From Bacillota bacterium (GTDB lineage: Bacteria > Bacillota > Clostridia > Saccharofermentanales > UBA5734), in the NCBI GenBank assembly GCA_029548445.1, contig JAKPNJ010000306.1, positions 1-36,476 on the forward strand: DNA of 36,476 nt. Reading direction: 5' to 3'. Shown here piece by piece: positions 25,010 through 33,868 of this stretch (its first letter is position 1; each line of letters begins with the position of its first letter). The translations under genes and the position numbers were made by a program. The notes beneath the pieces were generated by a model, which was given only the letters and a program-made list of their open reading frames with translations, had not been told where the DNA came from and made no database searches.

Positions 25010-26349
25010 GCCCCCATCCAGAGGGCGCCGTACGTCGCGGCCGCCGACTCCAGCGCACCAGACAGGCGATCCGGCGCGTCCGCCGGCGGCAGCACCCCGG
25101 CGCGTCCGGTATGCCGGACCAGCAGCGACGCCAGGGTATCGGGATCGGAAACCTGGAATACAACGGGGGCCTGGACGGACAGTTCCAGGGATTCGGCCGC
25201 CGCCCCGGCTTCCGACGGCGTCCAGGGATGGGATCGCCGGAGGACCAGGGGGCTTCGCCCGTCGGCCGCTTCGTCCGGGAGACCGTCGGCCAGGAGGTCG
25301 GGGGACAGGCCGTCGGCGTCCAGGACCGGGCAGTTGTCCAGGGAATCGGGACGCCGCAGGGCCAGGACCGGGGAAGCCAGCCATTCGTCCGGGGCCAACG
25401 CCGGCAGGCGGAACTGGCGGTCCGCCGCATCCCCCCTGTCCATTCCGTCCGGACGGGACAGCCGGGCGGCCAGGGCAGCCAGGTGGTCCGGGGTCGTGCC
25501 GCAGCAGCCGCCCGCCAGCCATACGCCCTGGCCAACCAGGCCCGCCATGGCATCGGCAAAATCGACCGGTCCCATGGGAAAGACGGCCCGTCCATCCTTC
25601 AGTTCCGGCATCCCGGCGTTGGGCTTGGCGGCCAGGGGCACCCGGGCCGCAGCCAGGGCCCGGCCGAAGGGCCCGGCCATGGCGTCGGGACCGGTGGAGC
25701 AGTTGGCGCCGACGGCATCGGCGCCCAGGGCCTGGAGCGTCACGACGCAGGCTTCCAGCGGATTGCCCGACAGGGTCCGTCCCTCCGGGCCGAACGTGAG
25801 GGTCACCACCACGGGATAATCCCCCGTGTCCCGGACGGCCAATAGGGCGGCCCTGGCTTGGGCCAGGTCCATCATGGTCTCCAGGACGAACAGGTCCGCG
25901 CCGCCGTCGGCCAGGGCCCGGGCCTGGCGCCGGTACACGCCCCGCAGGGCGTCGAACGACAGGTCGCCTCCCGGCGGCAGGAAGGCGCCGGTGGGGGCCA
26001 GGTCGCCGGCGACCAGCCGCCTCCTTCCGGGGAATCCGGCCGTGACCCGATCCCGGACGGAGACCGACAGCGCCGAGAGCGACCGGTTCAGCCGGGCTGC
26101 CTCGTCCGGGTCCGCGCCGTGGTGTGCCAGCTTGATTTCGCTGCCGCCGAACGAGAAGACGTAGACAATCTCGGACCCGGCCCGGAAGTAGGCCTCCTGG
26201 ATTGCGGACAGCCGGTCCGGATGGGCCAGGGCATGGCGCTCCGGGCAGGCGCCGGCCGGCATGCCCTGCTGCTGCAGCAGGGTTCCCGTGGCCCCGTCCA
26301 GCAGGACAGGCCCCGGGGCGATCCACTCTTTCCATTCTTTCCGGTTCAT
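24982..26349 (-). CDS. homocysteine S-methyltransferase family protein (MetH N-domain-like, stand-alone)
   Basis: VLLDGATGTLLQQQGM, TGAFLPPGGDLSF, FVLETMMDLAQA, GANCSTGP, PNAGMPEL, GGCCGTTPDHL. Confidence 0.88.
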   Translation of the reverse strand: MNRKEWKEWIAPGPVLLDGATGTLLQQQGMPAGACPERHALAHPDRLSAIQEAYFRAGSEIVYVFSFGGSEIKLAHHGADPDEAARLNRSLSALSVSVRDRVTAGFPGRRRLVAGDLAPTGAFLPPGGDLSFDALRGVYRRQARALADGGADLFVLETMMDLAQARAALLAVRDTGDYPVVVTLTFGPEGRTLSGNPLEACVVTLQALGADAVGANCSTGPDAMAGPFGRALAAARVPLAAKPNAGMPELKDGRAVFPMGPVDFADAMAGLVGQGVWLAGGCCGTTPDHLAALAARLSRPDGMDRGDAADRQFRLPALAPDEWLASPVLALRRPDSLDNCPVLDADGLSPDLLADGLPDEAADGRSPLVLRRSHPWTPSEAGAAAESLELSVQAPVVFQVSDPDTLASLLVRHTGRAGVLPPADAPDRLSGALESAAATYGALWMGAQRWRSDVP

Positions 26350-27995
26350 GGGTCGTCCCCCCTTGGCTCCCAGTCGTCGGGTCCGTCCGGCACAGCCTCC
26401 CCGTCGGGGGTCGGCGAGGCCTCCGGATCCGGCGTCGGCGCCGCCCGGGATGCTTCCGGCCTGTCCCGCAGGTCCGACAGCGGCAGCACCGATCCGTCCG
26501 GGGACAGAAAACGGAGGAACGACAGCCGGTCGGTCCAACTGCCCGCGATCCGGGACAGGGGATGTCCCATGGGGTTGACCAGGAGGCCCGACAGGCGGCG
26601 ACTGGTAACGAAGGCCTGGCGGCGCAGCGCCACCAGGACCCCGTCGGTGTCGGCCGGAAGGGGGCCGGACCGGCTCGTTTCCACGACGGCGTCCGGCGGC
26701 AGCCGGTTGTCCAGGGCCGCCGGCAACAGGAGCAGGTCATACACGCCGCCATACCAGGCGAGATTCGCCAGGAGGGGAAACCCCTCGTCCGCCAGGATGC
26801 AGGGAATTCCCGCAGCCACCAGCCGATCCTTCATGTCCCGGGCCAGGGCCCCGATCCGGAAGGCCTGGTCCTCTTCCATCTCCCTGGGGTACAGGATTTC
26901 CAGGGGGGCGACTCCCACCCAGGTCCTGCCCACGGTTGCAGAACGACCGGCCGCCACGGCCAGGATTCCGTTCCGCAGGGCGGGATCCGACAGGGGAGAC
27001 GATTCCGGGGCGTCGCGGTTCGCGAACAGGTAGATGTCCGGATTGCCCTCGTAGGGCGTAAAACGGAATCCCGGCATGGCCGGGATCCTGGCCTCGGTCC
27101 GGTCGTCCAGGGGGATCCGGGCCATGTCGATGTCGCCTGACATCAAATCCCGGACCAGGTGGGCGTCATCGGAAAGGACCAGCCGAACCCGCTCCACCGG
27201 ATGGATCCGCCCGTTCCGAAGCACCAGCTCGGCCCCGTTTTCCGACAGGGCATCCAGCCGGAAATCGCCGCTGCCGACCGGTTCCAGCAGGCGTTCCCGG
27301 ATCCGGTAGGCCTGCCCGGGATCATACCGGTAGAACGCCCGGTCCAGGATGCCGAATGAGAAAAGCGAGAAGTCCGGCTCCGGTTCGGGGACTGCGAAGG
27401 TAAACCGGACGACACCGGCGCCGACCGCCCCCGACCCGTTCGCTTCTTCCCCGGCTTCATCCGCCACGACTTCCTCCACCGCGGCCAGGGCGCCGAACCG
27501 GCCCTTGTGGGGACCATCATAGGAGGCATCCATCAGGGTTTGGTATGTAAAGACCACATCGGCGGCCTCCACAGGCCGGCCATCGGGGAAGGTATGGCCT
27601 TCCTCCAGGAAAAAGGACAGGGAGGTACCGCCCGGGGACACCTCCCACTTCCGGGCCAGCCCGGGCAGGAGCCCGCCCTCGGGATCCAGGGTCACGAGGG
27701 GTTCGAAGACCAGGCCGCAGAGGTCCAGTTCCGCTTCCGAGGATGCGTACAGGGGGTTGAGGCTGGCCAGGGGGCCCCGAACGCCTGCCGCCAGGACCCG
27801 TTCCCGTCGGAAGGCCGCGACGGGCACCCGATCCAGGAGCGCCTCCGCTTCCCGAACTCCTTCGGCCTTCCTGGGCAGCAGGAGTCCTGCGGCCGCCGCC
27901 AGGGATCCCGCCAGCAGGACGGCCAGGACGGCGGGAACCCACCGGAACCGTCTCCGGATCCGGCTGGGGGACCGTCCTTTCCTGTGACCGGCCAT
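26346..27995 (-). CDS. ABC-transporter family-5 solute-binding protein, membrane-anchored
   Basis: N-terminal hydrophobic helix; LASLNPLYASSEAELDLCGLVFEPLVTLDPEGGLLPGLARKWEVSPGGTSLSFFLEEGHTFPDGRPVEAADVVFTYQTL. Confidence 0.82.
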   Translation of the reverse strand: MAGHRKGRSPSRIRRRFRWVPAVLAVLLAGSLAAAAGLLLPRKAEGVREAEALLDRVPVAAFRRERVLAAGVRGPLASLNPLYASSEAELDLCGLVFEPLVTLDPEGGLLPGLARKWEVSPGGTSLSFFLEEGHTFPDGRPVEAADVVFTYQTLMDASYDGPHKGRFGALAAVEEVVADEAGEEANGSGAVGAGVVRFTFAVPEPEPDFSLFSFGILDRAFYRYDPGQAYRIRERLLEPVGSGDFRLDALSENGAELVLRNGRIHPVERVRLVLSDDAHLVRDLMSGDIDMARIPLDDRTEARIPAMPGFRFTPYEGNPDIYLFANRDAPESSPLSDPALRNGILAVAAGRSATVGRTWVGVAPLEILYPREMEEDQAFRIGALARDMKDRLVAAGIPCILADEGFPLLANLAWYGGVYDLLLLPAALDNRLPPDAVVETSRSGPLPADTDGVLVALRRQAFVTSRRLSGLLVNPMGHPLSRIAGSWTDRLSFLRFLSPDGSVLPLSDLRDRPEASRAAPTPDPEASPTPDGEAVPDGPDDWEPRGDDP

Positions 27996-28045
27996 GGGGT
28001 CTCCCTTCACGGCGAATTATCGCGGGTTCGGGCCGCTTTTCTGCG

Positions 28046-28054
28046 ATTATACCA
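28046..28054 (-). promoter_or_regulatory. extended -10 element TGGTATAAT for the solute-binding protein operon
   Basis: Minus-strand TGGTATAAT about 50 bp upstream of the 27995 start. Confidence 0.5.
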
Positions 28055-28176
28055 CCGCACCCCGGCTCCGGTATCGTCCGGATCCCGGAAGGGAGACTGC
28101 GGCGCGTGTCGTGGGTGACTGCGGGAGAATGGCGGAGCCTGCATGATGGGAAAATGAGATAAATGGCCGGAATGAT

Positions 28177-28185
28177 GGTACGATG
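28177..28185 (+). promoter_or_regulatory. candidate extended -10 TGGTACGAT for the MacA/MacB-like operon
   Basis: TGnTACGAT upstream of ATG 28240. Confidence 0.35.
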
Positions 28186-28239
28186 GACCGGTCCGGTATC
28201 GGACGGGATATGGGCAGGAAGCGGACGGAGGCGAACGCC

Positions 28240-29754
28240 ATGGATACGGGCAAGACGAGAAACCGGGCCAGGTCCCGCCGGCGCATATTGGCGCTGGTGC
28301 TGGTGCTGGCCGTGGCGGGAGCCGGCACCTGGGTCATCCTCGAGCGACGGAACCGGCTGCCGGAGGTCCGGGTCGGCGTGGTATCCCGGGGGGACATCGT
28401 CTCCCGGATGATGGTGACGGCCGAAATCCGTCCGCGGGAAACCCAGCAGGCCTTTGTGACATCCCAGCGCATCGAGGCCTTTCATGTGGAGGTCGGCGAC
28501 CGGGTCCGGAAGGGCGACCTCCTGGTGACCTTTGACAACAGCTTGCTTGAGGAAGCAGCGGCGGACGCGACGGATGCCCGGGAGACGGCCGAAGCCGCCG
28601 CGGAACAGGCCCGGTCCGGCCTGGAGGCCGCCGAGAAGGCCCGGGCCGCCCGGGAACGCGAACTGGACAACCAGGTCGATGACCTGCAGGCATCCGTTGC
28701 TGCGCTCCAGGCGGAAATCGCGCGGCTGTCCGAGACGGTTTCCGGCCTGCTGGACGATCTTCCCCTGCCCGATGACGGCGGCGGCGACGGCGGCGGCGCC
28801 GAAGACCCGGCCGACAATCCGTCCTCTCCCATTCTCGAGGCCCTGGGGGTGACCCTGGGAGAACTTGGCGATACCATTTCCGTGCTGGTGGGCGTCATCG
28901 CCGGCAGCGGCCTGTCCCAGACCCTGGACCCGACGCTCCAGCTCCAGGCCGTCGTAACCCAGGCAGAAGCCCTGGCGACCCAGGCCCGGGCGGGGGAAAC
29001 CCAGGCCCTGGAAGCCCTCGACAAGGCGGTTCCCGAAATTCGGGCCGAAATGGACGGCATCGTGGTGGAGGTCAACACCAGCGCCAAGGAGACCATGGAC
29101 AACCTGGTGACAGCCGGCAGCACGGTCGGAGACACCTCCGGCCTCGACCTGTCGGCCCTGCTGGGCCAGTACGGCGGATCCTCCCTGTCCGGCCTCGCCG
29201 GGCTCGGGAACCTGTCCGGTTCGTCCCTGTCGGGATCCCAGGCCCCGGTCCCCCTGGTCCGAATCCTGTCGGACCAGGACCTGGTGGCGGCGTTCAAGGC
29301 CAACCGGTACGACGCTGTCCGCATCCGGGAAGGGCAGGAGGTCCAGTACACCCAGGAGGGAAAAGCCTATTCCGGAACCGTGGTCCGGAAAGGCCTGGTG
29401 GCGGTGTCGTCGGCCTCGACCTCCGGCGTGGAGCCCATGCTGGACATCGAGATGAGCCTCGGGGGCGAGGACCTGTCGGCCCTGATCATGGGCTTCACCA
29501 TTGACGCCGAAATCGTCGTGGCCCAGTCCGAGAATGTCCTGAAGATTCCGGCCGAGGCCCTCAAGCGGGAGCGGGACCAGTATTTCGTATTCGTCCTGGA
29601 CGACGAGGGGGTTCTCTCCCGCCGGAACCTTGCACCCGGCATCCAGTCCGACGCGGAGGCCGAGATCCTGTCGGGCCTCGTGGAGGGGGAGCGCATCGTG
29701 CTGAACCCCTCCAACTCCCTGGCCGACGGCCAGCGGGTCCGGGAGCGGCCATGA
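28240..29754 (+). CDS. HlyD/MacA-like periplasmic adaptor (membrane fusion) subunit
   Basis: N-terminal TM anchor, VRVGVVSRGDIVSRMMVTAEIRPRETQQAF, coiled-coil, C-terminal VLKIPAEALKRERDQYFVFVLDDEG; ggagg RBS before ATG 28240. Confidence 0.85.
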   Translation: MDTGKTRNRARSRRRILALVLVLAVAGAGTWVILERRNRLPEVRVGVVSRGDIVSRMMVTAEIRPRETQQAFVTSQRIEAFHVEVGDRVRKGDLLVTFDNSLLEEAAADATDARETAEAAAEQARSGLEAAEKARAARERELDNQVDDLQASVAALQAEIARLSETVSGLLDDLPLPDDGGGDGGGAEDPADNPSSPILEALGVTLGELGDTISVLVGVIAGSGLSQTLDPTLQLQAVVTQAEALATQARAGETQALEALDKAVPEIRAEMDGIVVEVNTSAKETMDNLVTAGSTVGDTSGLDLSALLGQYGGSSLSGLAGLGNLSGSSLSGSQAPVPLVRILSDQDLVAAFKANRYDAVRIREGQEVQYTQEGKAYSGTVVRKGLVAVSSASTSGVEPMLDIEMSLGGEDLSALIMGFTIDAEIVVAQSENVLKIPAEALKRERDQYFVFVLDDEGVLSRRNLAPGIQSDAEAEILSGLVEGERIVLNPSNSLADGQRVRERP

Positions 29755-30527
29755 CGGTGCCGGTTCCCCGCCCGGCCGCGCCGACTCCGGCCCGTGATCC
29801 TTCCCCCGTTCGGGAGGTGATCCGGGCGGAGCATGTCTGGAAGACCTACCGGACCGGCAAGGTGGAGTTCACGGCCCTGAAGGACGTGTCGCTGACCATC
29901 CGGCGGGGGGAGTTCACGGCCATCATGGGCCCTTCCGGATCCGGGAAGTCCACCTTCATGAACATCCTGGGATGCCTGGACAACCTGGACGAGGGGATGT
30001 ACCAACTCAACGGGCAGGATGTATCGCGAATTTCGGGCAATGACCTCTCCCTGATCCGCAACCAGGAAATCGGATTTGTCTTCCAGGCCTACAACCTGCT
30101 GCCCCGGCTCAGCCTGCTGGAGAACGTCGAATTGCCCATGGTGTACGCCGATGTTCCCCGGAGGGAACGCCGGGAGCGGTCCCTGGACGCCCTGGACCAG
30201 GTGGGACTCCGGTCCTGGGCCGAACACCGGCCCACCGAACTGTCGGGAGGGCAGCGGCAGCGGGCCGCCATCGCCCGGGCCGTCGTCAACCAGCCGGCCC
30301 TGATCCTGGCGGACGAGCCCACAGGCAATCTCGACACCGCCTCTTCGCAGGAGATCATGAAGCTGTTCCTCGAGGTGAATGCCCGGGGCGGGACCATCGT
30401 CCTGATTACCCACGAGGCGGACATCGCCGCCTATGCCGGGCGGGTCGTCCGGTTCCTGGACGGCCGGATCGTCAGCGACGTGGACCGGCGCGGCGACGTG
30501 GGGATGGAGGGGCCGCATGCTGTTTGA
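29751..30527 (+). CDS. ABC transporter ATP-binding protein (MacB/LolD-type)
   Basis: GPSGSGKSTFMNILGCLD, LSGGQRQRAAIARA, LILADEPTGNLD. Confidence 0.95.
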   Translation: MTVPVPRPAAPTPARDPSPVREVIRAEHVWKTYRTGKVEFTALKDVSLTIRRGEFTAIMGPSGSGKSTFMNILGCLDNLDEGMYQLNGQDVSRISGNDLSLIRNQEIGFVFQAYNLLPRLSLLENVELPMVYADVPRRERRERSLDALDQVGLRSWAEHRPTELSGGQRQRAAIARAVVNQPALILADEPTGNLDTASSQEIMKLFLEVNARGGTIVLITHEADIAAYAGRVVRFLDGRIVSDVDRRGDVGMEGPHAV

Positions 30528-31737
30528 GAGCCTGAAAATGGCCTGGACCAGCCTCATGGTCAACAAGCTGCGGGCCTTCCTGACCATGCTGGGCATCATC
30601 GTGGGCATCTCGTCCGTCATCACGGTGGTTTCCCTGGGCGAAGGCGGCAAGAACGAGGTCCTGGGCGAGTTCAACAAGATCGGCGCCTCCACCGTGGCGG
30701 TCCGGGTCCTGCGCCAGAACGCCGGCGATTCCGACTACATCCGGCCGGAGGATGTCCAGGCCATCCGGGACAGGCTGGATTCGGTCCGGTACGCCTCCGC
30801 CCGGGCCCAGCGGTTCGGCACGGCCACCGTGGAGGACCTGCGGAAATCCGCCGTGCTTTTCGGCATTGATGACCAGTACACGAACATCGCCGACATGGAA
30901 ATCCTGTACGGCCGCAATTTCACGGAGACGGAGCACTCCGAGGGCCGGGCCGCGGCCCTGGTGGACGTGACGTCCGCCGTCGCCCTCTTCGGGCGGGAGG
31001 ATGTAGTGGGCGAGGAACTGTCCGTGGGCAGCAATTCCAGCCGGCTCCGGGTGCGGATCGTGGGCGTGACGCCCGCCATGGGCAGCGGGCTCCTGGCCGG
31101 AAGCTTCGGCAGTTTCGCCGAGGATTTCCCCGTCTTCGTCTACATTCCCTTCCAGACGGTCCTGCGGATCTACCCCGGTTCCGCCCGCCTGTCGGAAATC
31201 ACGATCATGTCCGTGGATCCCGAGGGCGCCGAGGAGGCCGGGGCCGCCGTGGTCCGGTTCCTCCAGTCCCGACACGGGAATGCCGACCGGGACGTCTACC
31301 GGGCGGAGACCCTGTTGGACGTCCTGGACCAGTTCAACCGGATCCTGGGCATCATCACCGCCTTCATCAGCGCCGTGGCCGGCATCTCCCTGCTGGTGGG
31401 CGGCATCGGGGTCATGAACATCATGCTCGTCTCGGTAACGGAGAGGACCCGGGAGATCGGCATCCGCAAGGCCATCGGGGCCACCTCCGGCGACATCCTG
31501 GTGCAGTTCATCACCGAATCCATGATCCTGACCATGATCGGCGGCATCATTGGGGTCGCCTTTGGCCTGGCCATGGCCTTCGGCATCGGTTCCCTGGCGG
31601 GCATCGTCCCGGTCCTGGGATTCGGGGCCATCGCCCTGGCGGTGCTTTTCTCCACGGCCGTCGGCCTTTTCTTCGGCATCTATCCGGCCCGCAAGGCCGC
31701 CCGCCTGAATCCCATCGACGCGCTGCGGTACGAGTAG
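30517..31737 (+). CDS. ABC transporter permease (MacB/FtsX-like)
   Basis: NKLRAFLTMLGIIVGISSVITVVSLGEG; GGIGVMNIMLVSVTERTREIGIRKAIGA; YPARKAARLNPIDALRYE. Confidence 0.94.
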   Translation: MLFESLKMAWTSLMVNKLRAFLTMLGIIVGISSVITVVSLGEGGKNEVLGEFNKIGASTVAVRVLRQNAGDSDYIRPEDVQAIRDRLDSVRYASARAQRFGTATVEDLRKSAVLFGIDDQYTNIADMEILYGRNFTETEHSEGRAAALVDVTSAVALFGREDVVGEELSVGSNSSRLRVRIVGVTPAMGSGLLAGSFGSFAEDFPVFVYIPFQTVLRIYPGSARLSEITIMSVDPEGAEEAGAAVVRFLQSRHGNADRDVYRAETLLDVLDQFNRILGIITAFISAVAGISLLVGGIGVMNIMLVSVTERTREIGIRKAIGATSGDILVQFITESMILTMIGGIIGVAFGLAMAFGIGSLAGIVPVLGFGAIALAVLFSTAVGLFFGIYPARKAARLNPIDALRYE

Positions 31738-31767
31738 GACCCGCCGCGCCGGACAGGAGACATCCCC

Positions 31768-33183
31768 TTGCATCGAATCCGACGCACCCTCCTATCGGAT
31801 CCCGGGTACTACAGGTCCCTCCTTTCCATCGCCCTGCCCATCGCCCTCCAGGCCCTGATCGGCGCGTCCCTGAACCTGGTGGACAATGTCATGGTGGGCG
31901 GACTCGGCACCGAGGCCCTGGCGGCGGTGGGCCTGGCCAATACCCTGTATTTCGTCCTCAATGTGGCCCTGTTCGGCGTCACCAGCGGCCTGTCGGTCTT
32001 CATATCCCAATACTGGGGCCGGCGGGACACGGCAGGGATCCGGCGGGCCACGGGCCTTGCCTTCCTGGTCTCCCTGGGCCTGTCCTTCGCCTTTTTCCTG
32101 GCCGCCCGGATCGCCCCGGACTTCCTGATGCGCCTCTTTACGGAGGATCCCGCCGTGGTGGGATTGGGCGCGGACTACCTGTCCGCCGTGTCGCCCGCCT
32201 ACCCCATGATGGCCGTTACCATGGTGTTCTACTCGGGCCTGCGCAGCACGGAGCGGGCGGGCCCGCCGGTGGTCACGGCCACCCTCGGCCTTTCCCTGAA
32301 CACGATCCTGAATTATGGGCTGATATATGGAGCGCTGGGGATGCCCGCCCTGGGAGTCCGGGGCGCCGCGGTGGCCACGGTCGTGGCCCGGGCCGTCGAA
32401 TGCGCCCTGATCCTGGCCTATGCCTACGGGAGCCGGGCGGCCTGCGCCGGATCGCCCCGGGCGCTGTTCGACCTGTCCCGACCCTTCCTGAAGGAGGCGG
32501 CCCGGGTGTCCCTGCCGGTCCTGCTGAACGAAAGCATGTGGGTCCTGGGCACCGCCATGTTCCCGGCCGTCTACGCCCGGATGGGCACCGACGTCATCGC
32601 CGCCGTCAACATCCTCCAGACCGTGGACCGGCTGGCCTTCGTCCTGGCCATCGGCATCGGGAACGCGGTTACGATCATGGTGGGCATGCAGGTGGGTGCC
32701 GGCGACAACCGGAGGGCCTTTCTCCACGGCGCCCGGAGCCTCTTTATCGCCCCCCTGGCGACGATCCCGGTGGCCTTGGCCCAGGTGGCGCTGCGACCGG
32801 CCATCCTGGGCTTCTTCTCCCTGACGGAGGCCAGCCGGGCCGACGCCTTCCTGCTCCTCCTGCTGGGGGCCCTTGTCCTGCCGGTCCGGGCCTACAACAT
32901 GGTGAACATCGTGGGAATCCTGCGGGGCGGCGGGGACACCGTCTTCGCCATGTCCATGGAAATCCTGACCCTGTGGGGCGTGGCGGTGCCCCTGGCCTTC
33001 GCCGCGGGCCTGTGGTTCCGCTGGCCTCTCCTGGTCGTTTTCCTGCTTTCCGCTTCCGACGAATTCCTTAAGGTCCTGGTCGGGACGCCCCGGTTCCTGT
33101 CCGGGAAGTGGATCCGGGCGGTCCGGGCGAGCGGCGACGCCGCGGGGACGAAGACGGCGACGGAGGCGGCTCCCTCCGGTTGA
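31768..33183 (+). CDS. MATE-family efflux transporter (TTG start)
   Basis: IALPIALQALIGASLNLVDNVMVGGLGTEALAAVGLANTLYF; about 12 TM helices. Confidence 0.92.
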   Translation: MHRIRRTLLSDPGYYRSLLSIALPIALQALIGASLNLVDNVMVGGLGTEALAAVGLANTLYFVLNVALFGVTSGLSVFISQYWGRRDTAGIRRATGLAFLVSLGLSFAFFLAARIAPDFLMRLFTEDPAVVGLGADYLSAVSPAYPMMAVTMVFYSGLRSTERAGPPVVTATLGLSLNTILNYGLIYGALGMPALGVRGAAVATVVARAVECALILAYAYGSRAACAGSPRALFDLSRPFLKEAARVSLPVLLNESMWVLGTAMFPAVYARMGTDVIAAVNILQTVDRLAFVLAIGIGNAVTIMVGMQVGAGDNRRAFLHGARSLFIAPLATIPVALAQVALRPAILGFFSLTEASRADAFLLLLLGALVLPVRAYNMVNIVGILRGGGDTVFAMSMEILTLWGVAVPLAFAAGLWFRWPLLVVFLLSASDEFLKVLVGTPRFLSGKWIRAVRASGDAAGTKTATEAAPSG

Positions 33184-33212
33184 TTCCGGACGTTGGACGG
33201 AGGGCTCCCCTC

Positions 33213-33241
33213 TTGCAGGGCCGGACCTTCCCGGCTATAAT
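33213..33241 (+). promoter_or_regulatory. sigma-A promoter TTGCAG-17-TATAAT of the ctsR operon
   Basis: TTGCAG 33213-33218, 17-nt spacer, TATAAT 33236-33241. Confidence 0.8.
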
Positions 33242-33250
33242 GAACTTGAA

Positions 33251-33277
33251 GGACAAAGAAAGACAAAGTCAGACAAG
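33251..33277 (+). promoter_or_regulatory. CtsR-like operator: three 10-bp-phased heptads
   Basis: GGACAAA-GAA-AGACAAA-GTC-AGACAAG just after the ctsR promoter; compare canonical RGTCAAA-NAN-RGTCAAA. Confidence 0.7.
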
Positions 33278-33322
33278 GTCGTGTCGCATCTCCTTGCCTG
33301 GCGCCAGGAAAGGAGCGTCCCG

Positions 33323-33868
33323 ATGGCTCGACTGTCCGACATGATCGAGACCGTGATCAAGGAAATGCTGGACCGGAACGACGGGCTGCTGGATACGACC
33401 CGCAGCGCCCTGGCGGACCGGTTCAACTGCGCTCCTTCCCAAATCACGTATGTCCTGTCGACCCGCTTCGGCCAGGATCACGGGTATGTCATCGAATCCC
33501 GGCGCGGCGGCGGCGGCTGGATCCGCATCCAGCGAATGCGGATGGAAGGACCGTCCGACTACCTGGTCCATGCCTTTTTCTCCCTGGGGGACGCCCTGTC
33601 CCAGGAGCAGGCCATGGTCCATATCCAGAATTTTGTCGACCACGGGGCTGCAAGCCCCGACCAGGCCGTCGTGATGCGGTCCGCCGTGTCCGACCGGTCC
33701 CTGGCCCGGGTGAATCCGCCCTGGCGGGACGCCCTGCGGGCCGACATCCTGAAGAACCTGCTGGCCGGCCTGATCCGCTGTCGGAGCCAGCAGCCGGGCG
33801 CCTGCCCGAATCCGGCACCGCCGGAGGCCGGACGTGCAACGCGGGGGGGGGATCCCCATGATCTGTGA
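33323..33868 (+). CDS. ctsR: transcriptional repressor CtsR
   Basis: MARLSDMIETVIKEMLDRNDG...RSALADRFNCAPSQITYVLSTRFGQDHGYVIESRRGGGGWIRI; aaggag RBS. Confidence 0.95.
   Translation: MARLSDMIETVIKEMLDRNDGLLDTTRSALADRFNCAPSQITYVLSTRFGQDHGYVIESRRGGGGWIRIQRMRMEGPSDYLVHAFFSLGDALSQEQAMVHIQNFVDHGAASPDQAVVMRSAVSDRSLARVNPPWRDALRADILKNLLAGLIRCRSQQPGACPNPAPPEAGRATRGGDPHDL

Noticed and set aside
24224-26752. 842-aa minus-strand ORF
   Set aside because: Alternate frame over the homocysteine methyltransferase and antisense to the DUF6062-like gene; no motif.
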